Assembly: GCA_014898415.1 (NCBI GenBank) | Contig: RCTD01000001.1 | Span: forward strand, 3,906,001 to 3,970,000 | Reading direction: 5' to 3' | Source of the DNA: Stromatinia cepivora | Lineage: Eukaryota > Ascomycota > Leotiomycetes > Helotiales > Sclerotiniaceae | Length of the DNA: 64,000 nucleotides | Shown: piece after piece, positions 12,273 through 25,100 of the stretch | How the letters are laid out: every line of letters begins with the position of its first letter | Position numbering within the stretch: the first letter of the stretch is position 1 | Notes under the pieces: generated by a model | Databases searched by the model: none | What the model was told of the DNA's origin: nothing | What the model saw: the letters and a program-made list of their open reading frames with translations, nothing else | Made by a program: the position numbers and the translations under genes

Positions 12273-12460
12273 TTCTATATATATATATATAAATATTATA
12301 AAAAATTTATATATAAGTACTCAAATATATATATATTATATTCGAAATCATTTATTAAAATCGAAAAAAAAATTTATTTGAAAAACTTCAATTATTACAA
12401 AATATTTCATTATTATTTATTAATTATAAATTAAAAATTAAATATCAATCTATACAAAAC

Positions 12461-12850
12461 TTCGAATTATTAATTTTGATATTATTATTTTTTAATATAT
12501 ATATATATTCAATTATTATATCAATATAAAAATATAATATATTATATTAATATAATAATTTTATATATTCAATATTAAATAAAATAATTCCAAACTTTTT
12601 AATATTTGATATTTTTTCGAATATATATATATATATTTATTCGATTATTATATCAATATCAGATTATAATATATTAAAAATTAATATAATAATTTTATAT
12701 AATAAATATTAAATAAAATAATTCAAGACCTTTTAATATTCGATACTTCATCGAAATTATATATATATATAATAATATATATATTTAATTATTTATCGAA
12801 TTCGATATATTATTATATATAATAAATATATATATATAATAGTTTTAATA
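12461..12850. repeat. Degenerate tandem repeat, unit about 135 bp
   Basis: Copies at about 12461-12600 and 12601-12735 share the block TATTAAATAAAATAATTC and the same order of TA runs. A third, poorer copy extends to about 12850. Unit boundaries are approximate. Confidence 0.7.
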
Positions 12851-13002
12851 TAAAATATTGAAATAAAGAAATCAAATCTTTATATTCGAATTTAATATTT
12901 TTTATTATTATAATATTATTAATAATTCAAAAAAGAAAAACTATTAAAACCGAATTAGATCTACTTTAAAATTATTTTACCGAATAAGTTAATATTTTAA
13001 AT

Positions 13003-13039
13003 ATAAGTATATTATAAAATATATTTATAATATACTTAT
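13003..13039. other. Perfect 16-bp hairpin upstream of copia G gag
   Basis: Arms 13003-13018 and 13024-13039 are exact inverted copies (ATAAGTATATTATAAA) around a 5-nt loop. The hairpin ends 57 nt before the G gag start codon. It could be a leader or transcript structure of G, or chance in AT-rich DNA. Confidence 0.6.
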
Positions 13040-13096
13040 TAATTCATTTTCAAATAAATTTAATAATAAAAGTTTTATTGATAAATTATTATAAAA

Positions 13097-14283
<1,187 letters not shown>

Positions 14284-14589
14284 ATGAAAATAATAAGAGA
14301 TTAAAGATTGAAATTCCTTATAATTCAAATTTGTTTATTTCTCTAAAGCAATTAAAGTATATTAAAAAGATAAAATCTAATTTAAACATTTATAATTAAG
14401 TATATATAATTTATATTAAATCATTAAATAAAGATTTAAAATTTGAAATGTTTAATAATAATAAATTACTATTATTAGATTTTAATATCAAAATTCAAGA
14501 AAAGATTATTATTACAAAACCAAAAGATATTAATTTAATTACCTCTGAATTATATATAAAAGCTATAAATTCATAGCAAAATAAATTAT

Positions 14590-15247
14590 AAATAAAAACT
14601 ATGAAATATAAAATAAAAACACTTGAAAATAATAAAACTTGGGATATTAATATTAAAATGTTTGAAAATATTAAAATATTATCAACAAAATGGATATATA
14701 AAATTAAATATTTATTAGATATATATATAACCCCTTGAAATTTATAATAAAAATAATAATAATAAAAATATTATTATATTAAAACTAAACAAAACCTTAT
14801 ATGATTTAAAACAATCAATTAGAATATGATAAAATACTTTAAAGAATATTTTAAATAAATTAAATTTTATTAAATTAATTATAAACGAATATATATTTTA
14901 TAATAAAACTTCTAATTTAATATTAAATATATTTATTAATGATATAATTATTATAGATTCTATGAAAGATCTAATAAAAGGTTTTATTAAAAATCTTAAA
15001 AATTATTTAGATCTGAAAGATTTAGGTTTTATAAAGGATTATTTAGATATTCAAATTAAAGGAAAAAATGATTCTCTTGAATTATCACAAAAAGAATATA
15101 TAAATAAATATCTAAAAGATTTAAATTTAGAAAATTGTAATATAATTATCATTTTTATAAAACCCAAAAATGATTTGAATATAAACCTAAAAAAAGCAGA
15201 TATAAATAATATTAAATAAGTTCAAAAAATTATTGAAAAATTATTAT
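14590..15247 (+). pseudogene. Copia G reverse transcriptase, truncated
   Basis: RT motifs of the copia type appear in order: T-K-W-I-Y-K-I-K near 14690; then, after a jump that omits the first palm motifs, K-L-N-K-T-L-Y-D-L-K-Q near 14790; the catalytic motif as F-I-N-D at 14932-14943 (Tyr-Val-Asp-Asp expected, first Asp now Asn); and L-K-D-L-G-F-I-K-D-Y-L in the open piece 14962-15219. The frame is cut at 15247 by the solo B LTR and resumes behind it. Confidence 0.8.
15243..15247. other. Target-site duplication of the solo B LTR, ATTAT
   Basis: ATTAT at 15243-15247 is repeated at 15530-15534 on the other side of the solo LTR. Confidence 0.93.
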
Positions 15248-15529
15248 TGTGACGCACAAGAGCCGTAGTAGAGCTGAATAAACAGGGTCAATTATGTTCC
15301 TTAGAATCTACAACTGAAGAACTATGGCTCGTAAGGAGCGACTAAATATATATACACAAATACCCATTTGTGGGCTGCGGGGTTGTGCGTATGCGTTATT
15401 AGGGTTACCATTTTACCATATTAAATCGTATGATTCGTAACGCATGCGCACGGATGATCAGCTCATAAATTGATATGGGAGATAAGGGGTATCACGTGGT
15501 TAGCCTCCTGTGGTTCACGATTCGTGACA
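15248..15529 (-). repeat. Solo LTR of chromovirus B (282 bp), unmutated
   Basis: A full-length B LTR (plus strand TGTGACGCACAAGAGCC to GATTCGTGACA) without internal sequence, flanked by the 5-bp duplication ATTAT, inside the G RT. It arose by recombination between the two LTRs of a full element. It is the cleanest B LTR in the window and keeps CpG sites and a CACGTG that are mutated in most other copies. Strand is given as the coding strand of B. Confidence 0.95.
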
Positions 15530-15534
15530 ATTAT

Positions 15535-16164
15535 ATTTGGTTTTAGATATTAAATAGAATATTGTTTTTGTAGTATTAAAATTAGCTAAATTTATATCTA
15601 ATTTTAATAAAGATCATTTAGTTGAAATAAAAAGAATATTCAAATAGTTAAAAGGATTTAAATTATTTAAAACTATTTATAAAAAAGAATAATAATTTTA
15701 TAAAAAAGTATAATAATATAGATTATATAGAAGATAAAAAATCAGTTAGATCAATTAATGATTATATATTTATATATAGAAATGAACCAATTAATTGGAA
15801 AACTAAATTGCAATTAATAATAGTTTAAAATATAATTGAATCCAAACTAATTTTCATTAATCTAATTGCTAAAGAAGTTATATATCTTCAAAAAATATTA
15901 AAAGAATTAGATTAATATAATCAAAGTATATTTTTATTATATACTAATAATAAAGCTGTTATATTTATATCAAAAAACTTTATATATCATAATAGAAATA
16001 AATATATTGATATTAAATATTATTTAATTAGAGATCTAATAAATAAAAGCCTAATTAAATTAATATGAATATCAATTAATAAACAATTAATAGATGATTT
16101 TACAAAATCATTAAAGAGAATTAAATTATCAAGATTTATTGAAATAATTCAAAATATGAATTAA
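15535..16164 (+). pseudogene. Copia G RNase H
   Basis: Continues the G pol after the solo LTR. It has copia RNase H features with stops at Gln and Trp positions: the L-K-G stretch near 15650, S-I-F-like strand near 15760, a T-D-N-K-A-like block (Y-T-N-N-K-A, 15942-15960), then N-K-Q-L-I-D-D-F-T-K-S near 16090. It ends at TAA 16162-16164. RNase H would remove RNA from the cDNA hybrid. Confidence 0.75.
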
Positions 16165-16510
16165 TCTTTTAAATGAATATTAATAGTTTTTGTAAACTTA
16201 AACTATATATAGAAATAATCAGATTTCATTATTTTAACATAAGATTTTGATCATTCTAAGATTATATATGTATTCAATTTAAGTTTACAGTAATAAGTAT
16301 ATTGAATTATAATGAATTATTAATAATTCAAAATGATTTATTATTATTATAAATCAATGATAATTCGAAGTAATATGAAAAGTATAAAAATCTATTTTTA
16401 TACGATTCAAAAAATAAGAATATTTGTAACAATAAGATATTTATTACAAAGGATTATTATTGTTATTAAATAATAAATAACTTTTATTAATCATTTTATA
16501 ATATAAAGGT
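16165..16510. other. Downstream region of G, no gene
   Basis: No LTR was recognised. An 11-bp inverted repeat (16192-16202 and 16278-16288, GTAAACTTAAA) brackets 75 nt and may belong to the lost 3' end of G. Confidence 0.4.
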
Positions 16511-16760
16511 TTATATATATATATAGAATATACTTATTCTGAATAATAAGAATAATATAATTAATATGATTAATTAAATCAATTAGATCAAATTGATCAA
16601 GTAAATCTAATCGACTTATATATATATATATACTATATTCATTCTAAATAATAAGATCAATACGATAAACAAGATCAATTAAACCATTTTGATCAATTAA
16701 GTCGATTTGGTTAATTTGATCAATTAAATCAATTTAATCAATCAATATATAAATACGAAT
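16511..16760. repeat. Tandem duplication of about 105 bp, rich in TTGATCAA
   Basis: 16511-16615 and 16616 to about 16722 align: each has a TA run, then ATTCTRAATAATAAG, then several TTGATCAA-like words. The same words cluster in the 3' untranslated part of chromovirus B (30190-30310 and 43040-43350). Confidence 0.7.
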
Positions 16761-16817
16761 TCGAACTCTACAAATTTATTAGTATAGACGAAACTATCGA
16801 ATTTATAAGTATTCAAA

Positions 16818-16965
16818 AAAAGAAATTGTAATGATCACGAATGACAAAGAATCAATTAATTCTAAAACAGCAGTAAAATTTTTCATTATTCTTTTTCTAT
16901 TTAAAAGAATCTTTTTCTTTTAAATCCAATAAAGAATAATATCGGAATAATAATAAATTATTGAT
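16818..16965. repeat. Repeat D, copy 1
   Basis: About 145 bp align with 53506-53648 with a few differences, including the shared blocks ATCAATTAATTCTAAAAC and AAATCCAATAAAGAA. Identity unknown; both copies lie in degraded transposon DNA. The second copy is cut by the C2 insertion. Confidence 0.75.
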
Positions 16966-17099
16966 TATATATTAGAATTTAATAAATATAGAGATTTTGT
17001 AGAGTTTTCTAATCGAATAATAATGTATCATTGATTGTATATTTGCCTTTAACAATAAAACCATTTTTTATCGAATTTCCTAACTTTATTAATAATATT

Positions 17100-17380
17100 C
17101 TTTTAACAATTGTAATAAAGCTTTCCCTTCAAAGCTTCGCTTTCGAGAAGTTTATAAATTACTAGCACATTTGTAATTGCAGGGAACTATCGATCAATAA
17201 TATAGTTATAATATATGATTATTTTTGTATTGTGAGAAAGTTGGGATATCAAGGCCTAATGCGTAGCTAGTTCGTAGTTATATGGTCATATAACTCTTCG
17301 TAGTTAGATATAAAAGAGGGCTCTGCTCCTTTCTTTTTGATAGAAATTAATTGTCTTTCTATTAATCTTTTTGTATTTTA
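17100..17380 (+). repeat. GC-richer island, possible solo LTR with TATA box
   Basis: This stretch is visibly less AT-rich than its surroundings, like the clean solo LTRs. From 17231 it begins TGTGAGAAAG and carries GATATAAAAGAGG (17307-17319), a TATA-like box. A 9-bp palindrome (17276-17284 and 17287-17295) is flanked by a direct repeat TTCGTAGTTA (17271-17280 and 17297-17306). I could not find a convincing 3' end or a target duplication, so the LTR reading is tentative. Confidence 0.3.
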
Positions 17381-17681
17381 TTTATATAGAATCCAAATCA
17401 TTATCTAAACCTACTAGTTTTATTATTTAAAGCTTTTATAATATAATCTGATCAATTCCAATTCCTATTTTCCTTTACAATATATTATCGGAATATATAT
17501 ATTTCGATCTATTTTTTTATAATAATGATCTATATCAGATTCGAATTATATAGTTTATATTATATAAATATATTTATAAGGAAATTATAATTGAAAAGAA
17601 AGTAGAATTAGTAATTTGTAGATAGGGATAGAATTGATTCTGAAAGGATAACTCTTTCAAAATATAGGATTGCCAAACTTT

Positions 17682-17718
17682 GAATAAGAAAGTTTTGATC
17701 ATCGAAACTTTCTTATTC
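17682..17718. other. Hairpin with 14-bp perfect arms
   Basis: GAATAAGAAAGTTT (17682-17695) is repeated inverted at 17705-17718 around a 9-nt loop. An outer inverted pair (GAAAGTAGAAT near 17598 and its complement near 17770) surrounds it, giving a 180-bp imperfect palindrome that could be a MITE remnant or a terminator-like structure. Confidence 0.55.
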
Positions 17719-18944
17719 GTATTTATTCATTATATTAAAAACGAATCATTTTTCAATAAAACTATTATTCTACTTTCCATTTTGAAAGGAACATATCAAC
17801 AAAGATTCTATTCAGGAATATAATTAATAATATTAAGAATATATTAAAACTTCAAATACAATAGAATTCTTATTTATAAACAAATTATTTATCTTTGTAA
17901 ATAAGAAAACTTTAATCCTGAAGACAATCTTGATTGAATGCGATCAATTATATTAAAGGATCTTGAATACTTTATATACCTTTAAAATTATTTGAATATC
18001 TAATCATATATTAGAGCAATAAAAAGGATTGAATATAATATATTAAATTAATATCCTTAATATCGATAATCAAAAATTTAAAATATATCTTAAAAATCTT
18101 TTAATTGAAAGATTTGAGATTTATATATTCTTTTGAAAAAAGGAAAATCTCGAAAAGAATTATATATATTTTTTCTTTTTCTTTTAGAAGATTTATCAAA
18201 AAATTTATAAATATTGAAAACTATCGAAAACCAAATATTGAATTAGATTCTAACGAATCGGATATTTTTCGATCAAATTACAATAATATAATGAATAATT
18301 TCGATCTATTTATAAAATTGAATTTCCTACAAAATACTTTTTAAGGATCAAAGGATAGTACTATTACCTCAATTATTGATTCTCTTAAATTCATTAAAGA
18401 ATTCTGCATTGATAATAACAGAAATCCTATTAAAAAAGAGGAAAAAATAAAGAAAATCAAAAAAGAAAAAAAATAAACCAATAACAGCAAAACCCATCAA
18501 AAATTCTATTTGTTATCTATATTAAGGATTATATATATATATTCTTTATTATACTATATACTAAGAATATTACTACCCCCATTTTCAATAGGATCGATAT
18601 ATTTAACTTCTTTACAATTTAGGATACCTTGCAAATTGATTATAGTATATCCGATAAAAAAATATAAATTCGATTTCCTTAGTATTACAACTATGCTACT
18701 GTTATCCAAATCAAATTTATACTGGAATATAATTTTATTAAATATAATTGAAAAAGAGAGTTGAGATCAATATTACTTTGATATTTTTACGATTATAATA
18801 TTTAGCAAATAATAGATATTCGAAATTTCTTTAATCAATTTGTTGATAATCAATATAACAAGAATAAAAAGGATTATAATATAAATCTAATAATAATGAA
18901 GGATTATATTATTAAATTTATGTTTTTGATTATTCAATTCATTG
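17719..18944. other. AT-rich stretch with small open frames, nothing recognised
   Basis: Two short plus-strand frames (18105-18344 and 18510-18764) have no motif I recognise and a composition expected of AT-rich noise. A C-rich word (CTACCCCCATTTTC, 18573-18586) resembles a minus-strand polypurine tract, but no LTR start follows it. Confidence 0.4.
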
Positions 18945-21500
18945 ATAATTATTATTAGATTTTTTAACAAATAAAATAAAAGTAATATAAAATATTTGAT
19001 TAAATTTAATAAAACCTTTATTGAAATTATTTATAATATATTTTTTAATGATTTCCAATTATTTTAAAGATATTTTATAAAATGGATTATAATATAAAGT
19101 TTTTTTCTTTTTTGTTTTTTAATATAATTTTATAATTATAAAGTCAATTAAAAGATAAGATATTTGATTTATATTTAAAAAAAATTTAATAATATTATCG
19201 ATATTCAAATAGTATTTCAGATTTTGAATCGATTTCGGTTAATATTTGATCAAGTTTTTTTTGAACTTTTGTATTTTTGAATTCGATTAAAATAATTAAT
19301 ATTTTTTCTTTTGTATATTATTTGTTTTATTGAAAATCTATTATATTATTAAGTTTTTTTAAAATAATGATAAAGAATTTAATTTGTTTGTTTCTTTTAT
19401 ATTTTAATTAGAATTTATTGAATTTGAATATATATAAATCGAAGATTTTGAATGATATATAAAGAAAGTATTCATAGATTTGTAATAATGATATAATTGA
19501 TTGAAAAGAAAGTGGATTGAATTTGATAAGAATTAGGGTTTCTTTTTTTTTAATAAAAATTTGTATTATATTTATATTTGAAAATTCTTGTTATATATTA
19601 TTAATTGCAATTAATTTGTTCAATTATAAATCTTTTCGATTTTAATATTTTTTGAATTAATTATTTCGTCGATTAATATTTTGTTAAATTAATTGATTGA
19701 TTTTCTATTTCCGAAGGGATAATTAAATAATGAAAAGATTATTCGAATAAAAGATAATATAGAATCTTTTGTTAAACTATTCGAAATATCGATTGAAGTA
19801 ATTAAATTTTATTTGAATTTTTGATAATTAAAATTTATTTAAAATAATATTATAACTTTTTAACTTAATGATAAGGAAAGGAATAAAAGATTGTTTATAA
19901 TTATTGATTGTTAAATTAAAGAATATAAAATAAATAATAATATAGTCTTATATATTATTGTACTTTTTGATTTTAATCAAAATTTTAAATAATATAATTC
20001 TTGGTTTAAATATAGGAAATAAATAAGTAAAAAGTATAATATTAATAAAAATAAATTCATTTGCTTTAGAATTAATGAATACTTTTGATTGATAAATATA
20101 ATCATTTTTTAAAAAATTATAAGGAAAAATGAATTTTTTTTTTATAAGTTTTATTAAATGAAGAAATCTTATATCCTATATAACATTTAGAATAAAAATA
20201 GAATCTAAATATTTGATTTTAAATACTTTTTTTTTTAAATAAATATCCTATATAATTTCAATTATAACTTCTAAATTGAAATCTTTTTCGATATTCTAAT
20301 ATTCTTTGAATTTTTCTACTTCTTTTTGTATTATTTCGATTTCATTGAAATTATCAATATAAAGTATTGATATATATACTGTTTTAGAAAAGAAAAAAGA
20401 TAACAAATATTTGAAATTCGAATAATTATTGAATATAATGAAATCTATATATCCAGAAAGGGTATTCCGGAATGAAAATGAATTCAAGAATATAGAAATT
20501 CTAAAATTGGAATTATTAGAGCTCTGAAAAAATTGTAAAGGATTTGTAATAATTGTTGATTTACAAATAATTATAAAGATATTTCATTCAATATAATATC
20601 GATTTTGTTTTTATAATGAAATTTCATTTTGATTTATTTTAATAAATATATTTATAAATTCTTTTATAGTTTTATAATTCTTAATAAATATTATTATCAT
20701 TTACAAAAGAAAATCAGAAATCTTTTATTCAAAATCCCTGAATAGAATTTTATTATCGATAATCTTTGTTTGGATAATAAATAATCTAAACTTTTTATAT
20801 TATTATAGAAAATTATTATATCGAATTGTATTAAATATAATCTATATTTTATATTAAAAACGAATATCATTGATTTCAATCAGATTTTGATAAATCATTA
20901 CAAATTATTCGATTAATTCGAATATATTGAATCAAAATATTTATATATAAAAAATATAATAATATATTTATACTTTTAATTCAATTTGATCGATTATATA
21001 TATATAATATTATATTTCACTTTTAAATAATATAATATATAATTCGAATTGTTCTATAATTAATAATTATTTTAAATTAATTTTAAATTTAATATTATTA
21101 TTAAATTTAATAATAAGATTTATAAATTTTAGTATATATATATCCTAATACGAATTATGATTGATATAAAAATATAATTTGGATCGGATAAATCGATTTC
21201 TTGAATAAAGAGACCCTTGATTATTATATAAATTGTTATTTTCTGAAGAAGAAGAAGAATTATTAAAGAGTTTTAAATAATTAAATTGTTTAATCAAAAT
21301 TTTCTTTTTTTGATTTCGGGATCTTTGAGTTTGTTTAAATAAAGATCTTTGGTTTTTAATTGAAGGAATAAAGGGAATCCTAAATATTGTTATTGATTTA
21401 GATATCTATATTAGTATTATTTGGAATTTAAAAAAAGATTATATTATTATAAAACTTATCGTTATTATATTTTTCAATTATCGATTCTCTTTTTTCAAAT
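18945..21500 (-). pseudogene. B3 gag, protease region and start of RT, mutated
   Basis: Read leftwards, this aligns with B2 47000-48950: Gag capsid region, Pro-rich gag end (open piece 20487-20296, with N-N-Y-S-N-F-K-Y), protease region near 20100-19560, then the start of RT near 19080-18945 (F-I-K-F-N-like block). It is more heavily mutated than B2, with T and A runs and many stops, so the frame can be followed only through the better copies. Confidence 0.75.
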
Positions 21501-21587
21501 TTATAATTATTATATAAAGGTTTTGTAATTGTAATAATGAATTAGAAGGAGTAATTGAATTGTTGAAAGTATTAATTTTATATATTG

Positions 21588-21592
21588 GAATC
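21588..21592. other. Target-site duplication of A3, GAATC
   Basis: GAATC here and at 27074-27078 flank copia A3. The unoccupied sites in B2 (near 49085) and B1 (near 51247) read TTAGAATCTT across the junction. Confidence 0.96.
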
Positions 21593-21758
21593 TGTTGGAA
21601 ATGAGGCCATCATAGGATTAGAATTGAGGTCACAAGACTACAATAGTGTACAAACCATATTTAGGGATAATTTCAATTCTACTTCTACTAGAATTATAGA
21701 TTTTTAATTCAATCTATATAATCAATAATACTATTATTTCCTGCATCAAAAATTAATA
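21593..21758 (+). repeat. 5' LTR of A3 (166 bp)
   Basis: Begins TGTTGGAAATGAGGCCATC (clean outer end) and ends AAAAATTAATA (mutated inner end). Confidence 0.95.
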
Positions 21759-21776
21759 GATTATAAGATTCAATTG
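21759..21776 (+). other. Primer-binding region of A3
   Basis: GATTATAAGATTCAATTG directly follows the 5' LTR. The copies together point to GATTATGAGACCCGATTG. TTATGAG is complementary to the anticodon loop of a CAU (methionine) tRNA, suggesting priming by a half tRNA as in Drosophila copia. The equivalent sites are 8371-8354 (A2), 59961-59944 (A4) and 759-742 (A1). Confidence 0.5.
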
Positions 21777-22159
21777 TACAATAATAATTAGAAAACAAAG
21801 CAAATCAAGAAAGGATTAGTATAGTTAATAAGGGTAAAACAAAATGAAAATCAGAGTTTTTATATAATACTACCAAAACAAAGTTGAAATATGATAATAC
21901 AGTTTATAATTCATAATATCACAGGCCAAAGCGGAGAGCAGTCTACATAATGCTGATACAGAATTATAGCAAAAATGAAGAGCAAGTTCGTATAGTTACA
22001 AGAAAATATATTATAATATAATCTTATAAATTCTTTTATTGTTTTATTTTTATATTTCTTTATTATTTTGAATTTATTTGCTATATATCCTTTTTTAAGA
22101 TTGTTTTAAAAATCTAAAGACTATCTTTGATATCCATCAAATAATAAGAAATCTTTACA

Positions 22160-25100
22160 ATATTAAAATCAAATAATCCTTCGAAACTTGATCAAAATAA
22201 TTATAAGCGATGGTTCAAACAAATGAAAATATAATTGAGAGGGAAAGGATGGTTTTATATAATTGATCAAACATTAAACGAATATATATAAATTATAGAA
22301 TTTAATATAGTATCTGCCTATAAGATTAATGATTATATATATTACAATATCGAATTGAAATCAGAATATTTAAAGGACGAAGTGAATATATTATTATATA
22401 TTTGTATAACATTCAATAATAATAATAAAGCCTTTATCGATAAATATTCAATAATATATATATTTTAAAAATACTTTAAATCAAAATATATCAGAGTTAA
22501 TATAATTATAATCAATATATATATAACGATAATCCAGAACTTCAAATTCCAATTCAATATTTATTCTGATATAATCATTATCAAAATTTGGAACAAATTG
22601 AAAAAGTATAAAAGAAAATTAGGAGCTGTAAACGAAAGCTATTGATCAGTATATCAAAATATTATTTTATTTTTGGTTTTAATATATAATCTTCTAATCA
22701 ATTATCAAAGAGTAATAGATATATTGGATATTTAAATCAATTTTAATATCGATGATAAAATCAAATATTTACAAATTAAAGAACTTTGTCTTAAAGATGG
22801 ATCAAAGTTAATATAAATTGCGAAAGGATTTAAATATATTTCTTAATACCAAGAATCAGATTTCGAAATTTCAAATAATATTTATAATCTATATCAAAGA
22901 AAAGATCATTATATATAAAACTATTTGTATTTAATATGAACCAGCAAACTACTTTGTAGTTATCTTTATCATTAAAGAAGAAAAGAATCATCGAATCCGA
23001 AAAAGATCCATTTTAACAAAAAAGATCAAGTATATTCTGTTAATAATATCTTTAAATTAGATTTCGATATTAAGGATATAATAAAGGAAGATTATAATTT
23101 AATAAAGGAAATTATTAATAAGATTTCTTTTAATAAATAGTATACTAATATAGATACTTTTTTATATATATCTAATTAATCTTTATTATTCAGATCAATA
23201 AAATCTATTATTAAATAAAGAATAAAGATTGATAAAGGAATGATATATTATTGTTATTAGGATTTAATGGATATAATATGTGAAGATGGTTTTAAGATGC
23301 TATTTTTAAATGTATTATATATATTAGGGTTAGAAGTAAATTTGTTATTAGGAAAAAGGATTTGCGAAATAGAGTTGTAAGAGGAATTCAATTTTCATTA
23401 TATATATTTCAAAAAAGATAATAAGAAAGTCATCTATATTAGAATATAAAATAAAATGTATATGGTTTTATATATGATTAAAGGATATAAGGATATAGTT
23501 TTCTGTTTTAGTGTATATCAAAATGATTAGGAAAAAGGTTTCTCTTTAGAGATAATCGATAATACTAAAAGTATTGATAATGAATTAATATTCAAAGAGA
23601 AAGAGAGATATTTATTATAGCATCGAAAATTCAATTATCTAGATTCAGATAAGATCAAGAATTTATATAAGGTATTCAATATAACCAAGTCGATAAAGGT
23701 TCCAATTGAATTAGATATCTGCAAAATGTGTATATTCATTAAGATGACCAATCGTATTCCGAAGTAATTGAATCTGTATAAATCAAAGAGACTCGAATTT
23801 ATATATTTCGATGTTGCAGGATTATTCCCAAAATCGATTTGAGGGAATCGTTATTTCATATTGATCATTGATAATTATACAAGAATAAATTGGATTATAT
23901 CATTTAAACAAAAAGATAATATAATTCAAATATTGAAAACTTAGAAAAAGGAGATAGAATTAATTATTAAAGAAAAGATCATTACAATTAGGATTGATAA
24001 TATATTAGAACTCCTATAAGCTATTCATAAATGATTATTGGGTATACAATCCGAAATTACAATAATTACTTTTTTATATCAAAACAGATCTGTAGAATGG
24101 AATATAAGGATTGCAAAAATAGATATAAAAGTAATACTAAAAGAAGCTAGATTATTATTAGAATTTTGGGATAAAGTTGTAGAATACAATGTTTATATTA
24201 AGAATTGTATTAATATTGATCCTAATATAAATGGAATAGATCGATCCTTTATAGAAGCTTTTACAAATATAGTATTAGATATAAAGATATATAAAGTCTA
24301 AAAAAGCAAATATTACATTTATATCAATCCCAAAATTATTTCGAAAAAGTAGAGATACAACAAATTATAGGATACTTCAAGAATCGGTATATTTCTAAAG
24401 TATTCAAAAATTATAAATAAATATATCAAAATGTATTCTTCAGAATTAGATTATATATTTCGATTAAGTAAAATAATTATAGATAAATTTCATCGAAAAA
24501 AAGATTTGAATTTTAAATTAAGAAATTATAAATCAGGTTTACAAGAAACAAAGAATATAAAACCAGATCGAAAATCTTATAGTAGATCAGTAGCAAATAA
24601 GGTATTTTCTTTATTCTTAATATCAAATGCGATATTTGTATTATCTTTATTCTAAATATTCTTTTCAATAGATATTATACCGAATTTAATGATTGTATTA
24701 AGTATTCTAATTATCGAATTAAAATCAGATAAATTAGATATATCAATATTAATATATAATGAAGATGAAGATGGCAATATTCAGAAAACAAATCAAGAAT
24801 CTTTTTTCAAGGATATTTCAGTTATCGAATCTATTATTTCAAAGGATCCAATCCAAAAGTCAATTTCTATAAATTCTGAATCTATATTGAAAGCAAAATT
24901 TAAGATCGTCTTAAATTTTGCTAATAAGTTTATTTCAATAGAATCAAAAAATAAAGTAAATCCATAATTATCTGAAATTGAATAAAAGAATGAAATGAAC
25001 CTTGAAAACGAATCTTTAAAGTATTTAATACAAAAATAGAAAAGAGATATAAAATAAGATTTTGAAGAAGAATGGGAAAATAAGATTATAAAGGCATTGA

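Larger units (their letters stand above)
11498..13002. other. AT-rich stretch without genes
   Basis: I see no gene, LTR or coding remnant here. It is almost pure A/T and contains an 87-bp direct duplication and a 135-bp tandem repeat, listed separately. Confidence 0.7.

Noticed and set aside
18573..18586. C-rich word as a minus-strand polypurine tract
   Set aside because: No LTR start or second LTR follows, so it could be chance.
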